Source: Methylocaldum szegediense
Lineage (GTDB): Bacteria; Pseudomonadota; Gammaproteobacteria; Methylococcales; Methylococcaceae
Length of the DNA: 64,000 nt
Assembly (NCBI RefSeq): GCF_949769195.1
Contig: NZ_OX458333.1
Coordinates: 62,001-126,000, forward strand
Direction of reading: 5' to 3'
Positions 30,112 to 37,748 of the stretch are shown piece after piece. Position numbers and translations under genes: made by a program. The notes under the pieces are model-generated. The model saw only the letters and a program-made list of their open reading frames with translations. It was not told the origin of the DNA and made no database searches. Each line of letters opens with the position of its first letter. Within the stretch, counting starts at the first letter, position 1.

Positions 30112-30126
30112 GCGCGGACGTTAGCA
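30055..30126 (+). repeat. attC-like integron recombination site 2
   Basis: The 72-bp candidate begins ATTCAAC (30055-30061, fits RYYYAAC) followed by CATGCGTTCCAAGCGACG and ends GTTAGCA (30120-30126). The inner GCGTTCCAAGC block resembles the usual CGTTCAAGC left arm of 59-base elements. A membrane protein gene starts 9 bp after it. Confidence 0.5.
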
Positions 30127-30134
30127 CCCTCACC

Positions 30135-30455
30135 ATGTATCGCATCGTAGCAAACATTATTTTTCTAATCGGGCTGTTTCCGTGGGCTTTTATTTTCATG
30201 TTCAGCTTCATGTTGTTCGACGCACCGGGCTCAGAAGCTAGCGCGTTGACTCGCGGCTTGTTCTATTCCATCGCTGCTTACCCGGTACTTGTCATTGTTG
30301 GCTTCTTCGGCAGCAACGGCTTCTGGCGACTCAATGAGGCGTATCGTCGGCGCGGGCGCTTGGCTTTCCTGCCATTGCTCAGTCCGATTTGCGCTACATT
30401 TTTCCTGATAGCGATCGAGATATTTTGCGGTGGCCAGTTTGTGTGCCACTTTTAA
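30135..30455 (+). CDS. Small three-to-four-span membrane protein, cassette-borne
   Basis: The 106-residue protein (MYRIVANIIFLIGLFPWAFI) has hydrophobic segments near residues 5-30, 42-62 and 78-100, separated by short polar loops (NEAYRRRGRLAF). No family is recognised. It sits between attC-like sites 2 and 3 in the same orientation as its neighbours, so it is probably one gene cassette. The ATG at 30135 is preferred over upstream codons because the first 24 residues of the longer frame lie in the attC-like site. Confidence 0.55.
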   Translation: MYRIVANIIFLIGLFPWAFIFMFSFMLFDAPGSEASALTRGLFYSIAAYPVLVIVGFFGSNGFWRLNEAYRRRGRLAFLPLLSPICATFFLIAIEIFCGGQFVCHF

Positions 30456-30486
30456 GGGCATCAGCGAGGATGTACCCGTGCGGACT

Positions 30487-30546
30487 GTAGCAATTCATTC
30501 AGGTTGAACCCGCTTTGTGGGGCGGATTGACTTAGGCATGGAGCTA
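30487..30546 (+). repeat. attC-like integron recombination site 3 (degenerate 59-base element)
   Basis: The site reads TAGCAATTCATTCAGGTTGA, then ACCCGCTTTGTGGGGCGGAT, then TGACTTAGGCATGGAG. It follows the classic 59-base element layout (TAACAATTCATTCAAGC, a CCCGC/GCGGG central stem, GGCTTAA..., GCGTTAG) with point changes in both core boxes (TAAC to TAGC, GCGTT to GCATG), which may have inactivated it. Confidence 0.6.
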
Positions 30547-31035
30547 GAAACCGGTGCCTGGTGGATAGTAATGAAAAACCACAATACTCAGTAAGGCGCC
30601 TTTGCGAGGTCCATAACCTGGTTTCTGAACACTCGCAACAGCGCTTTGTTGCTCCATTTGCAAACCTATTTCGGGCGAACTTTTCGTTGGAGAACGTGCG
30701 TCATCTAGGTGTGCAATGAGCCATGCGTAAATTTGATAATAGGTCTGAGTTTATGTGTCCATGCTAACGCGGTGCGCAACTCGTAAACGTTAGGCTGTTA
30801 AATCACTCATGGACGTGTATATGCAGTGGCAGGCTATCCTTCAATCGAAAGGAAGAGCGTGATCATTCCTGATGTAAAAACCGTGTTTCGTGAGACTGAT
30901 AGATAGCGCCATTAGCAGGAAACGTAGTGGCCTAAATCCATTTGTCGAGGGGAAACGCCTACGCGAGGAAAGGTAAAGAAATTAAAACTGTTTTAGCCTT
31001 TAGACTCCTATAGATGTCACAACGGGAACGATAAT
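30547..31035. other. Non-coding stretch in the cassette zone, with a truncated attC-like hairpin
   Basis: No convincing gene is present. At 30762-30795, TGCTAACG and CGTTAGGC face each other 18 bp apart; both are attC core boxes, but the spacing is too short for a complete site. The rest is AT-richer than the surroundings and without recognised features. Confidence 0.4.
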
Positions 31036-31632
31036 ATGAAAGAAGTGCATGAGTGGTGCAAAAACAAAGTCGAGAAAATAAACGCACTGGTGGAGAATTT
31101 CTACAACCAGAGGCCCGATAGGGAGCAACGCCCCCCAAAGCTTGATGCCAACCGCCTGATCCTCCTAGATGGCAGAATAGCCTCGGATCTCAGCACTCTC
31201 AGATACGTCACGCGCAAGCGCAAGAATGTGCTGAAGGAATTAGCGGGCATTGTTGGCAACGAGCGTACTCCGGACAATGCTTTTTTTGGGCCAGCTCCTC
31301 ACCTGTCTCTTGGGGATCCGGCGGGAATGGCATCCGCGGCTGGGCTATTCGCAGACCTCGGCAGTGCCCTTATCACGGTTTTCAAGGGGGCTCGCGCTGA
31401 GATGAAGCTCGTCAATAGTCTCAATCAAAACACGCAGGCTCGTGAGGAATACAAGCAGAAGATATTGCGGAACTACGGGGAGTTGGTGCTACTCCTGCGC
31501 CATGTAATTCGGCGCGGCGCAGAGAACGAGAGAGTTGCCAATATATTTTGGAAGGAAGGACTGAACACCCTGATCCTAGAGAACTGTTGGACTACGGTGA
31601 TAAACAATCAGTGGCTGGTGCTGGCGGGATAG
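31036..31632 (+). CDS. Hypothetical protein, mostly helical
   Basis: The 198-residue product begins MKEVHEWCKNKVEKINALVE. It has charged helical N- and C-terminal halves around a glycine- and alanine-rich middle (LGDPAGMASAAGLFADLGSA). No signal peptide or membrane segment is certain; the middle could be a short hairpin insertion. I do not recognise the family. GGGAACG lies just upstream of the ATG as a weak ribosome site. It lies in the cassette zone but has no attC-like site directly after it. Confidence 0.55.
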   Translation: MKEVHEWCKNKVEKINALVENFYNQRPDREQRPPKLDANRLILLDGRIASDLSTLRYVTRKRKNVLKELAGIVGNERTPDNAFFGPAPHLSLGDPAGMASAAGLFADLGSALITVFKGARAEMKLVNSLNQNTQAREEYKQKILRNYGELVLLLRHVIRRGAENERVANIFWKEGLNTLILENCWTTVINNQWLVLAG

Positions 31633-31693
31633 GGCGCTCGAAAAGAATACACAAATAAGGTTTATGCGGAACGTCTGCAGCTAAACAAAAACG

Positions 31694-32161
31694 ATGGAAA
31701 CACACGCTGAATTGTCGAGCTGCCGGACGTACCGCTATGCGCTCTGGCGTACATGGGACAAGAGCAAGGAAAAGGTCATGTTTATCGGCCTGAATCCATC
31801 TACGGCCGACGAAGTGGAAGACGATAGAACGATCACTCGCTGTATCAGCTATGCCAAGCAATGGGGTTATGGCGGAATCATAGTGGCTAATCTTTTTGCC
31901 TACCGGACTCCAAGCCCTGCCGAAATGATGGCAAGCACGGATCCAGTCGGTCCTGAAAACGACCGCTGGTTAGGAGACCTGGCGCACCAAGCGTCCTTGA
32001 TCGTTGCCATGTGGGGAAACTCAGGGACGTTTCGAAACCGGGCTTATGAAGTTGTCAAAATGTTTCCTGAGCTAAGGTGTTTACGCGTAACCGGAGCGGG
32101 TCAACCGCACCACACAAGAGGTCTTCCGAATGGTCTGCTTCCGATCCCGTACCGTTGCTAA
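31694..32161 (+). CDS. DUF1643 domain protein, cassette-borne
   Basis: The 155-residue protein shows the DUF1643 pattern: KVMFIGLNPSTADEVEDDRT near residue 28, ITRCISYAKQWGYGGIIVAN, LFAYRTPSPAEM, GPENDRWL, and a C-terminal GLPNGLLPIPY in place of the usual HPLYLP. The GLNPS loop resembles UDG-superfamily motif I. Function is unknown; such genes are frequent in integron cassettes and phages. Its stop TAA is inside attC-like site 4, a strong cassette signature. Confidence 0.85.
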   Translation: METHAELSSCRTYRYALWRTWDKSKEKVMFIGLNPSTADEVEDDRTITRCISYAKQWGYGGIIVANLFAYRTPSPAEMMASTDPVGPENDRWLGDLAHQASLIVAMWGNSGTFRNRAYEVVKMFPELRCLRVTGAGQPHHTRGLPNGLLPIPYRC

Positions 32162-32224
32162 CACTTCGCTCCAGCCGACATCAGGTCGCGATGCGGTCTT
32201 CATCAGCTGAGCTTGGCGTTGGAG
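32156..32224 (+). repeat. attC-like integron recombination site 4
   Basis: The 69-bp site begins TTGCTAACACTTCGCTCCAG, followed by CCGACATCAGGTCG..., and ends GAGCTTGGCGTTGGAG. The TAACNNTTCGNTCNAGCCGAC left half is the standard 59-base element form, and GCGTTGG is the usual right box. The upstream ORF stops within it and the next ORF starts 7 bp after it. Confidence 0.7.
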
Positions 32225-32230
32225 AGCGCT

Positions 32231-32485
32231 ATGGATGATAGCCAATACGTCGAGTGCGGCATCCATGGCAGACGGGTTGCCACGTATGTTTGCCAGCACA
32301 TTGTTCAAACGCTAAGGGATGGCCAGCCCCGCGGATTCTGGTCTGCTGAAGCTGAAGCGGGTGAGTTATACCCTGATTCATGGTGTAGCGAGTGTGAAGC
32401 GATGCTGCAGGAGGCCGGCGAGTGGAATGACGAGACAGAAGCAAAGGCAGGGGTTACGCTCATTTGCAGTGCTTGTTACGAGTGA
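32231..32485 (+). CDS. Small Cys-rich zinc-ribbon-like protein, cassette-borne
   Basis: The 84-residue protein has an opening C-x2-H (ECGIHGRRVATYVCQHI), a central WCSECEAML, and a closing LICSACYE. The paired CxxC motifs suggest one zinc site. Similar short proteins with VCQH...GF...PDxWCxxCE...CxxCYE are widespread, with no known function. It is bracketed by attC-like sites 4 and 5, so it is a complete cassette. The start at 32231 is chosen because the upstream TTG frame lies within the attC. Confidence 0.75.
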   Translation: MDDSQYVECGIHGRRVATYVCQHIVQTLRDGQPRGFWSAEAEAGELYPDSWCSECEAMLQEAGEWNDETEAKAGVTLICSACYE

Positions 32486-32518
32486 GCAAAAGCTCTAAAC
32501 GAGGGCGGCGCAAGTACT

Positions 32519-32623
32519 CTCTAACATTCGGTTCCAAGCAACTCGCAAAAGCGGCGCGGGTTCCATATTTCGGTTAGGCCTTCTGTGCGCCGCTTTTTCG
32601 GTCGCCTGAACCGAGCGTTAGGC
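32519..32623 (+). repeat. attC-like integron recombination site 5 (long form)
   Basis: The 105-bp site starts CTCTAACATTCGGTTC and ends GAACCGAGCGTTAGGC; the two ends pair along CTAAC..CGGTTC with GAACCG..CGTTAG, leaving extra bases as in folded attC. An inner pair GCGGCGCGG/GCGCCGC is also present. Length is like the long sites of sedentary integrons. The VOC gene starts 15 bp after it. Confidence 0.75.
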
Positions 32624-32637
32624 GCCAAGGAGACATC

Positions 32638-33111
32638 ATGACAGTCAAGCGTATGGACAACGTCGGCATCGTGGTAGAAGACATCGATGCTGCCATTGAG
32701 TTCTTCACCGAACTCGGCCTTGCCCTCGAAGGCCGCATGCCGATCGAAGGCGAATGGGCCGGCCGTGTCACCGGACTACGTGATCAGCGCGTCGAGATCG
32801 CCATGATGCGCACCCCCGACGGCCACGGTCGCCTCGAGCTCTCGCGCTTCGACGCCCCCGCCATTGCGTCCGATCACCGCGCAGCCCCCGTGAACTCGTT
32901 GGGATACCTGCGCGTCATGTTCACTGTCGAGGACATCGACGACACCCTCGCCCGGCTCAGCAAGTTCGGTGCGAAGGTGGTCGATGAAGTCGTCAATTAC
33001 GAAGACATCTACCGGCTCTGCTACATCCACGGCCCCGAAGGAATTCTCATCGGGCTCGCCCAACAGCTCAGGCAGCAGACATCCCGAGAGAATCCCATGG
33101 AACGTCGTTGA
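32638..33111 (+). CDS. VOC-superfamily (glyoxalase/bleomycin-resistance-like) protein
   Basis: The 157-residue protein has two beta-alpha-beta-beta-beta modules: MDNVGIVVEDIDAAIEFFTE with RVEIAMMRTPDGHGRLELS, and LRVMFTVEDIDDTLARLSK with YRLCYIHGPEGILIGLAQQ. Candidate metal ligands are Glu in LELS and Glu in GPEG, typical of VOC enzymes. The substrate cannot be told. It is preceded by AAGGAGA and attC-like site 5, so it is the last recognisable cassette; no attC follows, because a REP/RAYT unit begins at 33119. Confidence 0.88.
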   Translation: MTVKRMDNVGIVVEDIDAAIEFFTELGLALEGRMPIEGEWAGRVTGLRDQRVEIAMMRTPDGHGRLELSRFDAPAIASDHRAAPVNSLGYLRVMFTVEDIDDTLARLSKFGAKVVDEVVNYEDIYRLCYIHGPEGILIGLAQQLRQQTSRENPMERR

Positions 33112-33118
33112 GTTCCTA

Positions 33119-33150
33119 GGGCGCAATGACGTACTCGCGTATTGCGCCGC
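33119..33150 (+). repeat. REP palindrome, left of RAYT relic A
   Basis: GGGCGCAATGACGTACTCGC then GTATTGCGCCGC forms an imperfect palindrome (GGCGCAAT with ATTGCGCC around ACGTACTCGC). The unit at 33769-33800 is the same sequence inverted with two changes. Confidence 0.75.
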
Positions 33151-33233
33151 ATGAGTCTTAAGCTCGCTTGCCCGAGGCCCCGTCGGCGTCCGGCCCATTG
33201 GCCGAAGTCAACGAACAATCACTGCGTTCGACT

Positions 33234-33751
33234 TAGCAATGAAACGTCGAATGAGGCCAATCCGCCACGCGTTGGACATAGCCATGTTTCACCGGGTTGA
33301 TGTGGCAATCATCCACGTGTGTTGCATCATCCTCTTCATCGCGAATTGCGTGTTCCCAAAATCAACGTTGCCAAATGCCGCGTTCGCCACGTGCGATGCG
33401 TACCTTCGAATGCCGTTCCGTTGGCAGCAAGCCTTTACAGAAACCTTGTTTGATTAACCGCCATCGATTGGTGAAATCGTCATCGCCGGGTGGGAGCGTC
33501 CATACGGCGTGCAGGTGATCCGGTAAAACGACCCAAGCGTCGATGTGAAATGGCCGTTGGGTTCGAACGTGCCGTCCCACCGTTCGAAGTAAGTCGATCC
33601 GCCTGATAAGCAAGTCACTCGGGTAACGTTCGCGCAGATTAACGGTGAAGAAATAGGTGCCACCGGATACGCGATAACGTCGATAGTCGGGTATTGCGAT
33701 ATCAATCTCTAGGCGACAATGGAGCAGCGATACGCCGGGAAATACGGACAT
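33234..33751 (-). pseudogene. REP-associated tyrosine transposase (RAYT) relic A
   Basis: The frame gives PDYRRYRVSGGTYFFTVNL, HIDAWVVLPDHLHAVWTLPP (the HUH-type histidine motif), a central helical region and GERGIWQR. An in-frame TGA at about 33362 stands where relatives have Arg or Tyr before FWEH. The frame then continues to the end of the family: HAIRDEEDDATHVDDCHINP, VKHGYVQRVADWPHSTFH, stop at 33234. Only a single nonsense change appears to break it. REP palindromes flank it on both sides in inverted orientation. Confidence 0.85.
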
Positions 33752-33768
33752 TAGTGGAACGAGGGAAT

Positions 33769-33800
33769 GCGGCGTAATACGCGAGTACGGTATTGCGCCC
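33769..33800 (-). repeat. REP palindrome, right of RAYT relic A
   Basis: On the minus strand it reads GGGCGCAATACCGTACTCGC then GTATTACGCCGC, the inverted partner of 33119-33150. IS481 copy 3 begins 4 bp after it. Confidence 0.75.
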
Positions 33801-34780
33801 TACGTGTCAAGTCCCGCAAGATCGTAAACCTTCTTTCGAAAAAGATGAGGATGGGACAGTTGCCAGTTTTTGAGAGCCTGGATCGGGGTGAGATGGCCTA
33901 AGGCCTTTTGGGGAATGTGATGATTGTACAGCTCGACATAGCGGTGCAGGGTGGTGTCCAGATCGGCGGTTGAATCGAAGTGATGGGTTTGCAACACCTC
34001 CTCGATGCGGCCATTGAAGCGTTCCACCAGGCCATTCGTTTGGGGCCGGCCCGGCGGAATCAGGCGATGTTCGATGCCTTGTTCAGTACAGAGGCGGTCA
34101 AACTCATGCGTCCCCGAGGGCTGCCGAGTTCGGGTCAGGAAACGGTCGGTAAACTCCGAGCCGTTGTCGGTCAGGCATTTCTGGATGCGGAAAGGCGCGG
34201 CCTGAATCACCGCTTTGAGGAAGTCCTTTGCGCTTAAGGCGGAGCGGTTGGGCTTGAGGGCGACATAGACCCAGCGGGTGGCGCGGTCGATGGCGACGAA
34301 CAGGTATCGGCGGGGTTCGCCGTCGATGGCGGGCAAGTACTTAACATCCAGGTGAAGGAAGCCGGGCTCATAGGCCTTGAAGGGTTTGACCTTCGCCTTC
34401 TCTGTAGGCGGAAGCAGGGTCTTGAGGGACGCCACCCCGTGGCGGCGCAGGCAGCGGTCTAGCCCGGAACGGGACACGGCGGGATTGAGAAATTCCCGGG
34501 TCACGGCCAGGAGATCATCCAAGGGGAGGAGCAGAGCTTGGCGGAGGTAGACCACGATGGCTTCCTGGGCGGGCGTGAGCGTGGTTCTGAGGGTGTGGGG
34601 CCGGTGTGAGGCATCTTCGACCGAGGAGCGGTGTTTCCACTTGCGGACGGTCGTTCGGCTAATGCCATGCTTTTGGGCCAAGGCGCGCTCGCTCAACGTG
34701 GACGCTTGAATGGCCTGCCGAACGGCCGGGGTGGTACGGGCGTTCTTATGAAGACGAATCTGCATGGAGAGAAACCTCAC
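33800..34780 (-). CDS. IS481-family transposase, copy 3
   Basis: The 326-residue product is nearly identical to copies 1 and 2 (PNRSALS as in copy 2, QKALGHL and DLAGLDT as in copy 1). DDE and helix-turn-helix motifs are intact. The stop codon is again contributed by flanking DNA 3-5 bp beyond the terminal repeat. Confidence 0.93.
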   Translation of the reverse strand: MRFLSMQIRLHKNARTTPAVRQAIQASTLSERALAQKHGISRTTVRKWKHRSSVEDASHRPHTLRTTLTPAQEAIVVYLRQALLLPLDDLLAVTREFLNPAVSRSGLDRCLRRHGVASLKTLLPPTEKAKVKPFKAYEPGFLHLDVKYLPAIDGEPRRYLFVAIDRATRWVYVALKPNRSALSAKDFLKAVIQAAPFRIQKCLTDNGSEFTDRFLTRTRQPSGTHEFDRLCTEQGIEHRLIPPGRPQTNGLVERFNGRIEEVLQTHHFDSTADLDTTLHRYVELYNHHIPQKALGHLTPIQALKNWQLSHPHLFRKKVYDLAGLDT

Positions 34781-34869
34781 TTGGACGAACCGAATATCTC
34801 CTGGAGAAGGCTCCGGGCTTCGAACAGAGCATAACTCCTTCTCGGTAAATAATCATACGGGATGTGACA
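33805..34869 (-). mobile_element. IS481-family element, copy 3 (1,065 bp)
   Basis: The ends are TGTCAAGTCCCGCAAG at 33805 and the complement of TGTCACATCCCGTATG ending at 34869. The outer end differs at three bases from copies 1 and 2. Flanks CTACG and TCTAG show no duplication. It lies between two RAYT relics and truncates the second. Confidence 0.9.
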
Positions 34870-35231
34870 TCTAGCACGCGTTGGATATAAAGTCTCACCA
34901 CGTTTCACTGGGTTGATGCGGTAATAGTATACGTGCGCTGCATAATCCTTTTCATCGAGAATTGCGTGTTCCTGAATTCGACGTTGTCGTAATCCGCGTT
35001 CGCCCGACGATGCATGCTTTCGAACGCCGTTCGTTCCGTTGATGGCAAGTCTTTGCAAAAACTTTGTCTGATTAACCGCCAATGATTGGTGAAATTATGA
35101 TCGTCGGGCGAACGCGTCCATACGGCGTGCAGGTGATTCCGTAAAACGACCCAAGGGACGATGCGGAATGGTAGTTTGGTCGTGTCGTGTCGCCGGTCGC
35201 AGTAGGTTGATTTTCCTGATAAGCGTGTCAT
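34870..35231 (-). pseudogene. REP-associated tyrosine transposase (RAYT) relic B
   Basis: The HUH region is degenerate but readable (IVPWVVLRNHLHAVWTRSP, NFTNHWRLIRQSFCKDLPS). After a frame change near 35010 the C-terminal part appears: ERGLRQRRIQEHAILDEKDY, AAHVYYYRINPVKRGETL. It is cut at the 5' end of IS481 copy 3. It is more diverged than relic A, so it decayed earlier. Confidence 0.7.
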
Positions 35232-35396
35232 TCAGGTCCACTCAATGTTTGACGGTCGTAGTAGATACTCCACGGCTGTTTAGGCCTAGAGTGTTAAAAC
35301 ACGTTCGAGGCAGTATTCGCCTCATTTCCTCTCGATATAGGATGGTCCCGCCAGGAGCGATCAATAAACGCTTTCGGTAAAATGCGTGCCTTTGCC

Positions 35397-35492
35397 GGAA
35401 GAGCATCGTCCCCGGTGGGGCGGCCGGTCTTCAAAACCGGTTGAGGCCGTGAGACGGTCTCGGGCGGGTTCGACTCCCGTTCTCTTCCGCCA
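35397..35492 (+). tRNA. selC: tRNA-Sec (anticodon UCA)
   Basis: The 96-nt gene folds as a selenocysteine tRNA: 5' GGAAGAGC acceptor strand, anticodon arm CCGGTCTTCAAAACCGG with TCA in the loop, a long variable arm (GAGGCCGTGAGACGGTCTCG), T arm GCGGGTTCGACTCCCGT, and 3' TCTCTTCC then G and encoded CCA. Bacterial tRNA-Sec normally has an 8-bp acceptor stem; here seven pairs are perfect and the eighth is a C-U mismatch. Its direct neighbour downstream is the four-gene cluster ending in selD. Confidence 0.95.
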
Positions 35493-35764
35493 CTTCGGTT
35501 GGCACTCCCATCGCCAGGAATCGTGCCGGCGCGCGTAAAATCCCCCAATGGATGTGCCGGTCTTGAAGGCATGCCATAAGTGATTCACCAGTAGTGACCA
35601 CGGATGGTTTCGAGCGTTCACAACCCCTGTGAACTGGATTCCGGCAATCCCTGCCGGAATGACGGCCCAGCGAAATTGGGAGAAGACCTGACTTGTCAGC
35701 ATGCTGCGGGAACGCATGGTTCGTGTGACAATGGGCGCCCCCTTTTCATGTAGCAGGTCTGCCC

Positions 35765-36880
35765 ATGAAGATATTCGAATCCCTCGAAACCATCGTCGAA
35801 ACCGTCGTTGAACCCGCCGCCGAGGCGGTGGATCGTGAAGCCTTGTTCCCGCGCCCCGCGATCGAAGCCTTAGGCAATGCCGGACTGCTCGGGTTGATCA
35901 GCGCACCGGCAGTCGGCGGTCTCGGCGGGACGCTCGCTGATGCCAGCCGGGTCGTATCGCGCCTGGCGCAGGCTTGCGGTTCGACCGCGATGATCGTCAC
36001 CATGCACTATTGCGCCACGGCGGTCATCGAGAAATACGGGAACGATACCTTGCGACGCGAGATTGCCGCGGGCCGCCATCTTTCCACCCTGGCATTTTCC
36101 GAACCCGGCTCGCGCAGCCATTTTTGGGCCCCGTTGAGCGAGGCGCAGGCTGACGGCGACGATGTTCTCCTGACCGGCGCCAAGACCATGGTCACCTCGG
36201 CGGTCGAGGCTGATTCCTATGTGTGGTCTTCCCGCCCGGTTGCCGCGGAAGGTGCCAGCACGATCTGGCTGGTGCCGTCCGACAGTCCCGGGTTGGCACA
36301 GACCAAGCCGTTCGACGGGCTGGGCCTGCGCGGGAACGCTTCCGCACCAATCACGGCGGATAACGTCAGGGTTTCGTCTTCCATGCGGCTTGGCGGCGAT
36401 GGCGATGGTTTCGCCATCATGATGGAGACCGTCCTGCCCATTTTCTCGGTGCTGAGTGCGTCTTGCTCATTGGGGCTCATGGAATCGGCGCTGAATCGCG
36501 CTTCTACTCATGTCAGCCGTTCCCGCCTGGATCACCTCGGTTCCAGCCTCGCAGAATTGCCGACTCTGCGCGCTTATCTGGCGCGGGCCCGCATTCGGAC
36601 CGATATGGTCCGGACGCTGCTGGACGATACCATCGACGCTTTGGCCGGCAAGCGGCCGGACACCCAGTTACGGGTGCTCGAAATCAAGGCAGCCGCGGCG
36701 GAGGCGGCGCTGGAAGCGACCGATATCGCCATGCGCGTCTGCGGCGGAGCGGCGTTCCGCAAGGATCTCGCCATCGAGCGCGTGTTTCGCGATGCCCGCG
36801 CGGCGTCGGTGATGGCTCCGACATCCGACGTGCTGTTCGACTTTATCGGCAAGGCCGTATGTGGCCTGCCGCTGTTCTGA
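35765..36880 (+). CDS. Acyl-CoA-dehydrogenase-family flavoprotein
   Basis: The 371-residue protein has the fold of acyl-CoA dehydrogenases: helical N-domain (ALGNAGLLGLISAPAVGG, GGTLADASRVVSRLAQACGS), the flavin-contacting strand LSTLAFSEPGSRSHFW and GAKTMVTSAVEAD, and a C-terminal helix bundle ending AMRVCGGAAFRKDLAIERVF and RDARAASVMAPTSD. A catalytic glutamate in the usual place is not evident, which is also true of the flavin monooxygenase branch (DszC/SfnB-like) acting on organosulfur compounds. It leads a cluster of four genes that ends in selD and starts 272 bp after tRNA-Sec. A selenium-related substrate is inference from context only. Confidence 0.85.
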   Translation: MKIFESLETIVETVVEPAAEAVDREALFPRPAIEALGNAGLLGLISAPAVGGLGGTLADASRVVSRLAQACGSTAMIVTMHYCATAVIEKYGNDTLRREIAAGRHLSTLAFSEPGSRSHFWAPLSEAQADGDDVLLTGAKTMVTSAVEADSYVWSSRPVAAEGASTIWLVPSDSPGLAQTKPFDGLGLRGNASAPITADNVRVSSSMRLGGDGDGFAIMMETVLPIFSVLSASCSLGLMESALNRASTHVSRSRLDHLGSSLAELPTLRAYLARARIRTDMVRTLLDDTIDALAGKRPDTQLRVLEIKAAAAEAALEATDIAMRVCGGAAFRKDLAIERVFRDARAASVMAPTSDVLFDFIGKAVCGLPLF

Positions 36881-36890
36881 GGGAAATCCT

Positions 36891-37748
36891 ATGCCTGAGA
36901 CTTTGATCATGGGCGCGGTCGCCTATGCGCCCAAGGTGGTGACGATCTGGGAGGGCTTCAAGGCGTATTTCGCCGAAAGAGGGCTGGCCTTCGATTATGT
37001 CCTTTATTCCAACTACGAACGCCAGGTCAAGGCGCAATTCGAGGGCGCCATCCATGTGGCGTGGAATTCGCCATTGGCCTGGGTGAGAGCCGATCGTATG
37101 GCCAAGGCGCGCGGTGTCGCCGTTTCGGCCGTGGCGATGCGCGACACCGATCGAGACCTGACCTCGCTGATCGTGGTCCGTGCCGATGCCGGCATCGAAT
37201 CGCTCGCGGATCTTAGAGGCAGGACCGTCGGTTTCGGCGCCGTCGACTCGTCCCAGGCGACGCTGATTCCTCTTGAACACCTGAGCCGTCACGGCTTGCA
37301 GGCCGGCCGGGATTTCACCGCCCGCCGCTTCGATCTGCTCGGCGGCAAACACGGCGATCATATCGGCGGGGAGAGGGATGCCGCTCTGGCGCTGATGCGC
37401 GGTGAAATCGATGCCGCCTGCATGATCGATGGCAATCATCTCGCGTTCACCACCGAGGGCGTCCTTCCGGCTGGCGGTACCCGCATCCTGGCGCAGACCG
37501 ATGCCTACGATCATTGCAATTTCACGGTGAGTCCCGGTGCGCCGAAGGAACTGGTCGACCGCTTCGTGGAGCTATTGCTGGCCATGTCCTGGGATGATCC
37601 GGCGGTGCGCCCCTTGATGGAACTGGAAGGGCTCAAGCAATGGCTGCCGGGACGCACCACGGGGTACGCCTTGCTCGAGCGAGCGGTGGACGAACAAGGT
37701 TTCTACGCTGCCGATGGATGCATCCTCGCCGCCGACTATCGATATTGA
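36891..37748 (+). CDS. PhnD-like periplasmic-binding-fold protein without signal peptide
   Basis: The 285-residue protein resembles phosphonate/phosphite (PhnD) and sulfonate-type binding proteins: LIMGAVAYAPKVVTIWEGFK, YSNYERQVKAQFEGAIHVAW, LTSLIVVRADAGIESLADLR, GRTVGFGAVDSSQATLIPL, and ALMRGEIDAACMIDGNHLAF. No signal peptide or lipobox precedes the mature-like start, so it should stay in the cytoplasm, and no ABC permease is nearby. It may act as a ligand-binding or carrier module. It follows the flavoprotein by 10 bp and overlaps the next gene by 35 bp. Confidence 0.85.
   Translation: MPETLIMGAVAYAPKVVTIWEGFKAYFAERGLAFDYVLYSNYERQVKAQFEGAIHVAWNSPLAWVRADRMAKARGVAVSAVAMRDTDRDLTSLIVVRADAGIESLADLRGRTVGFGAVDSSQATLIPLEHLSRHGLQAGRDFTARRFDLLGGKHGDHIGGERDAALALMRGEIDAACMIDGNHLAFTTEGVLPAGGTRILAQTDAYDHCNFTVSPGAPKELVDRFVELLLAMSWDDPAVRPLMELEGLKQWLPGRTTGYALLERAVDEQGFYAADGCILAADYRY

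Noticed and set aside
30762-30795. Short TGCTAACG/CGTTAGGC pair as a full attC
   Set aside because: Core boxes fit but only 34 bp separate the outer ends, too short for a complete site; at most a truncated relic.
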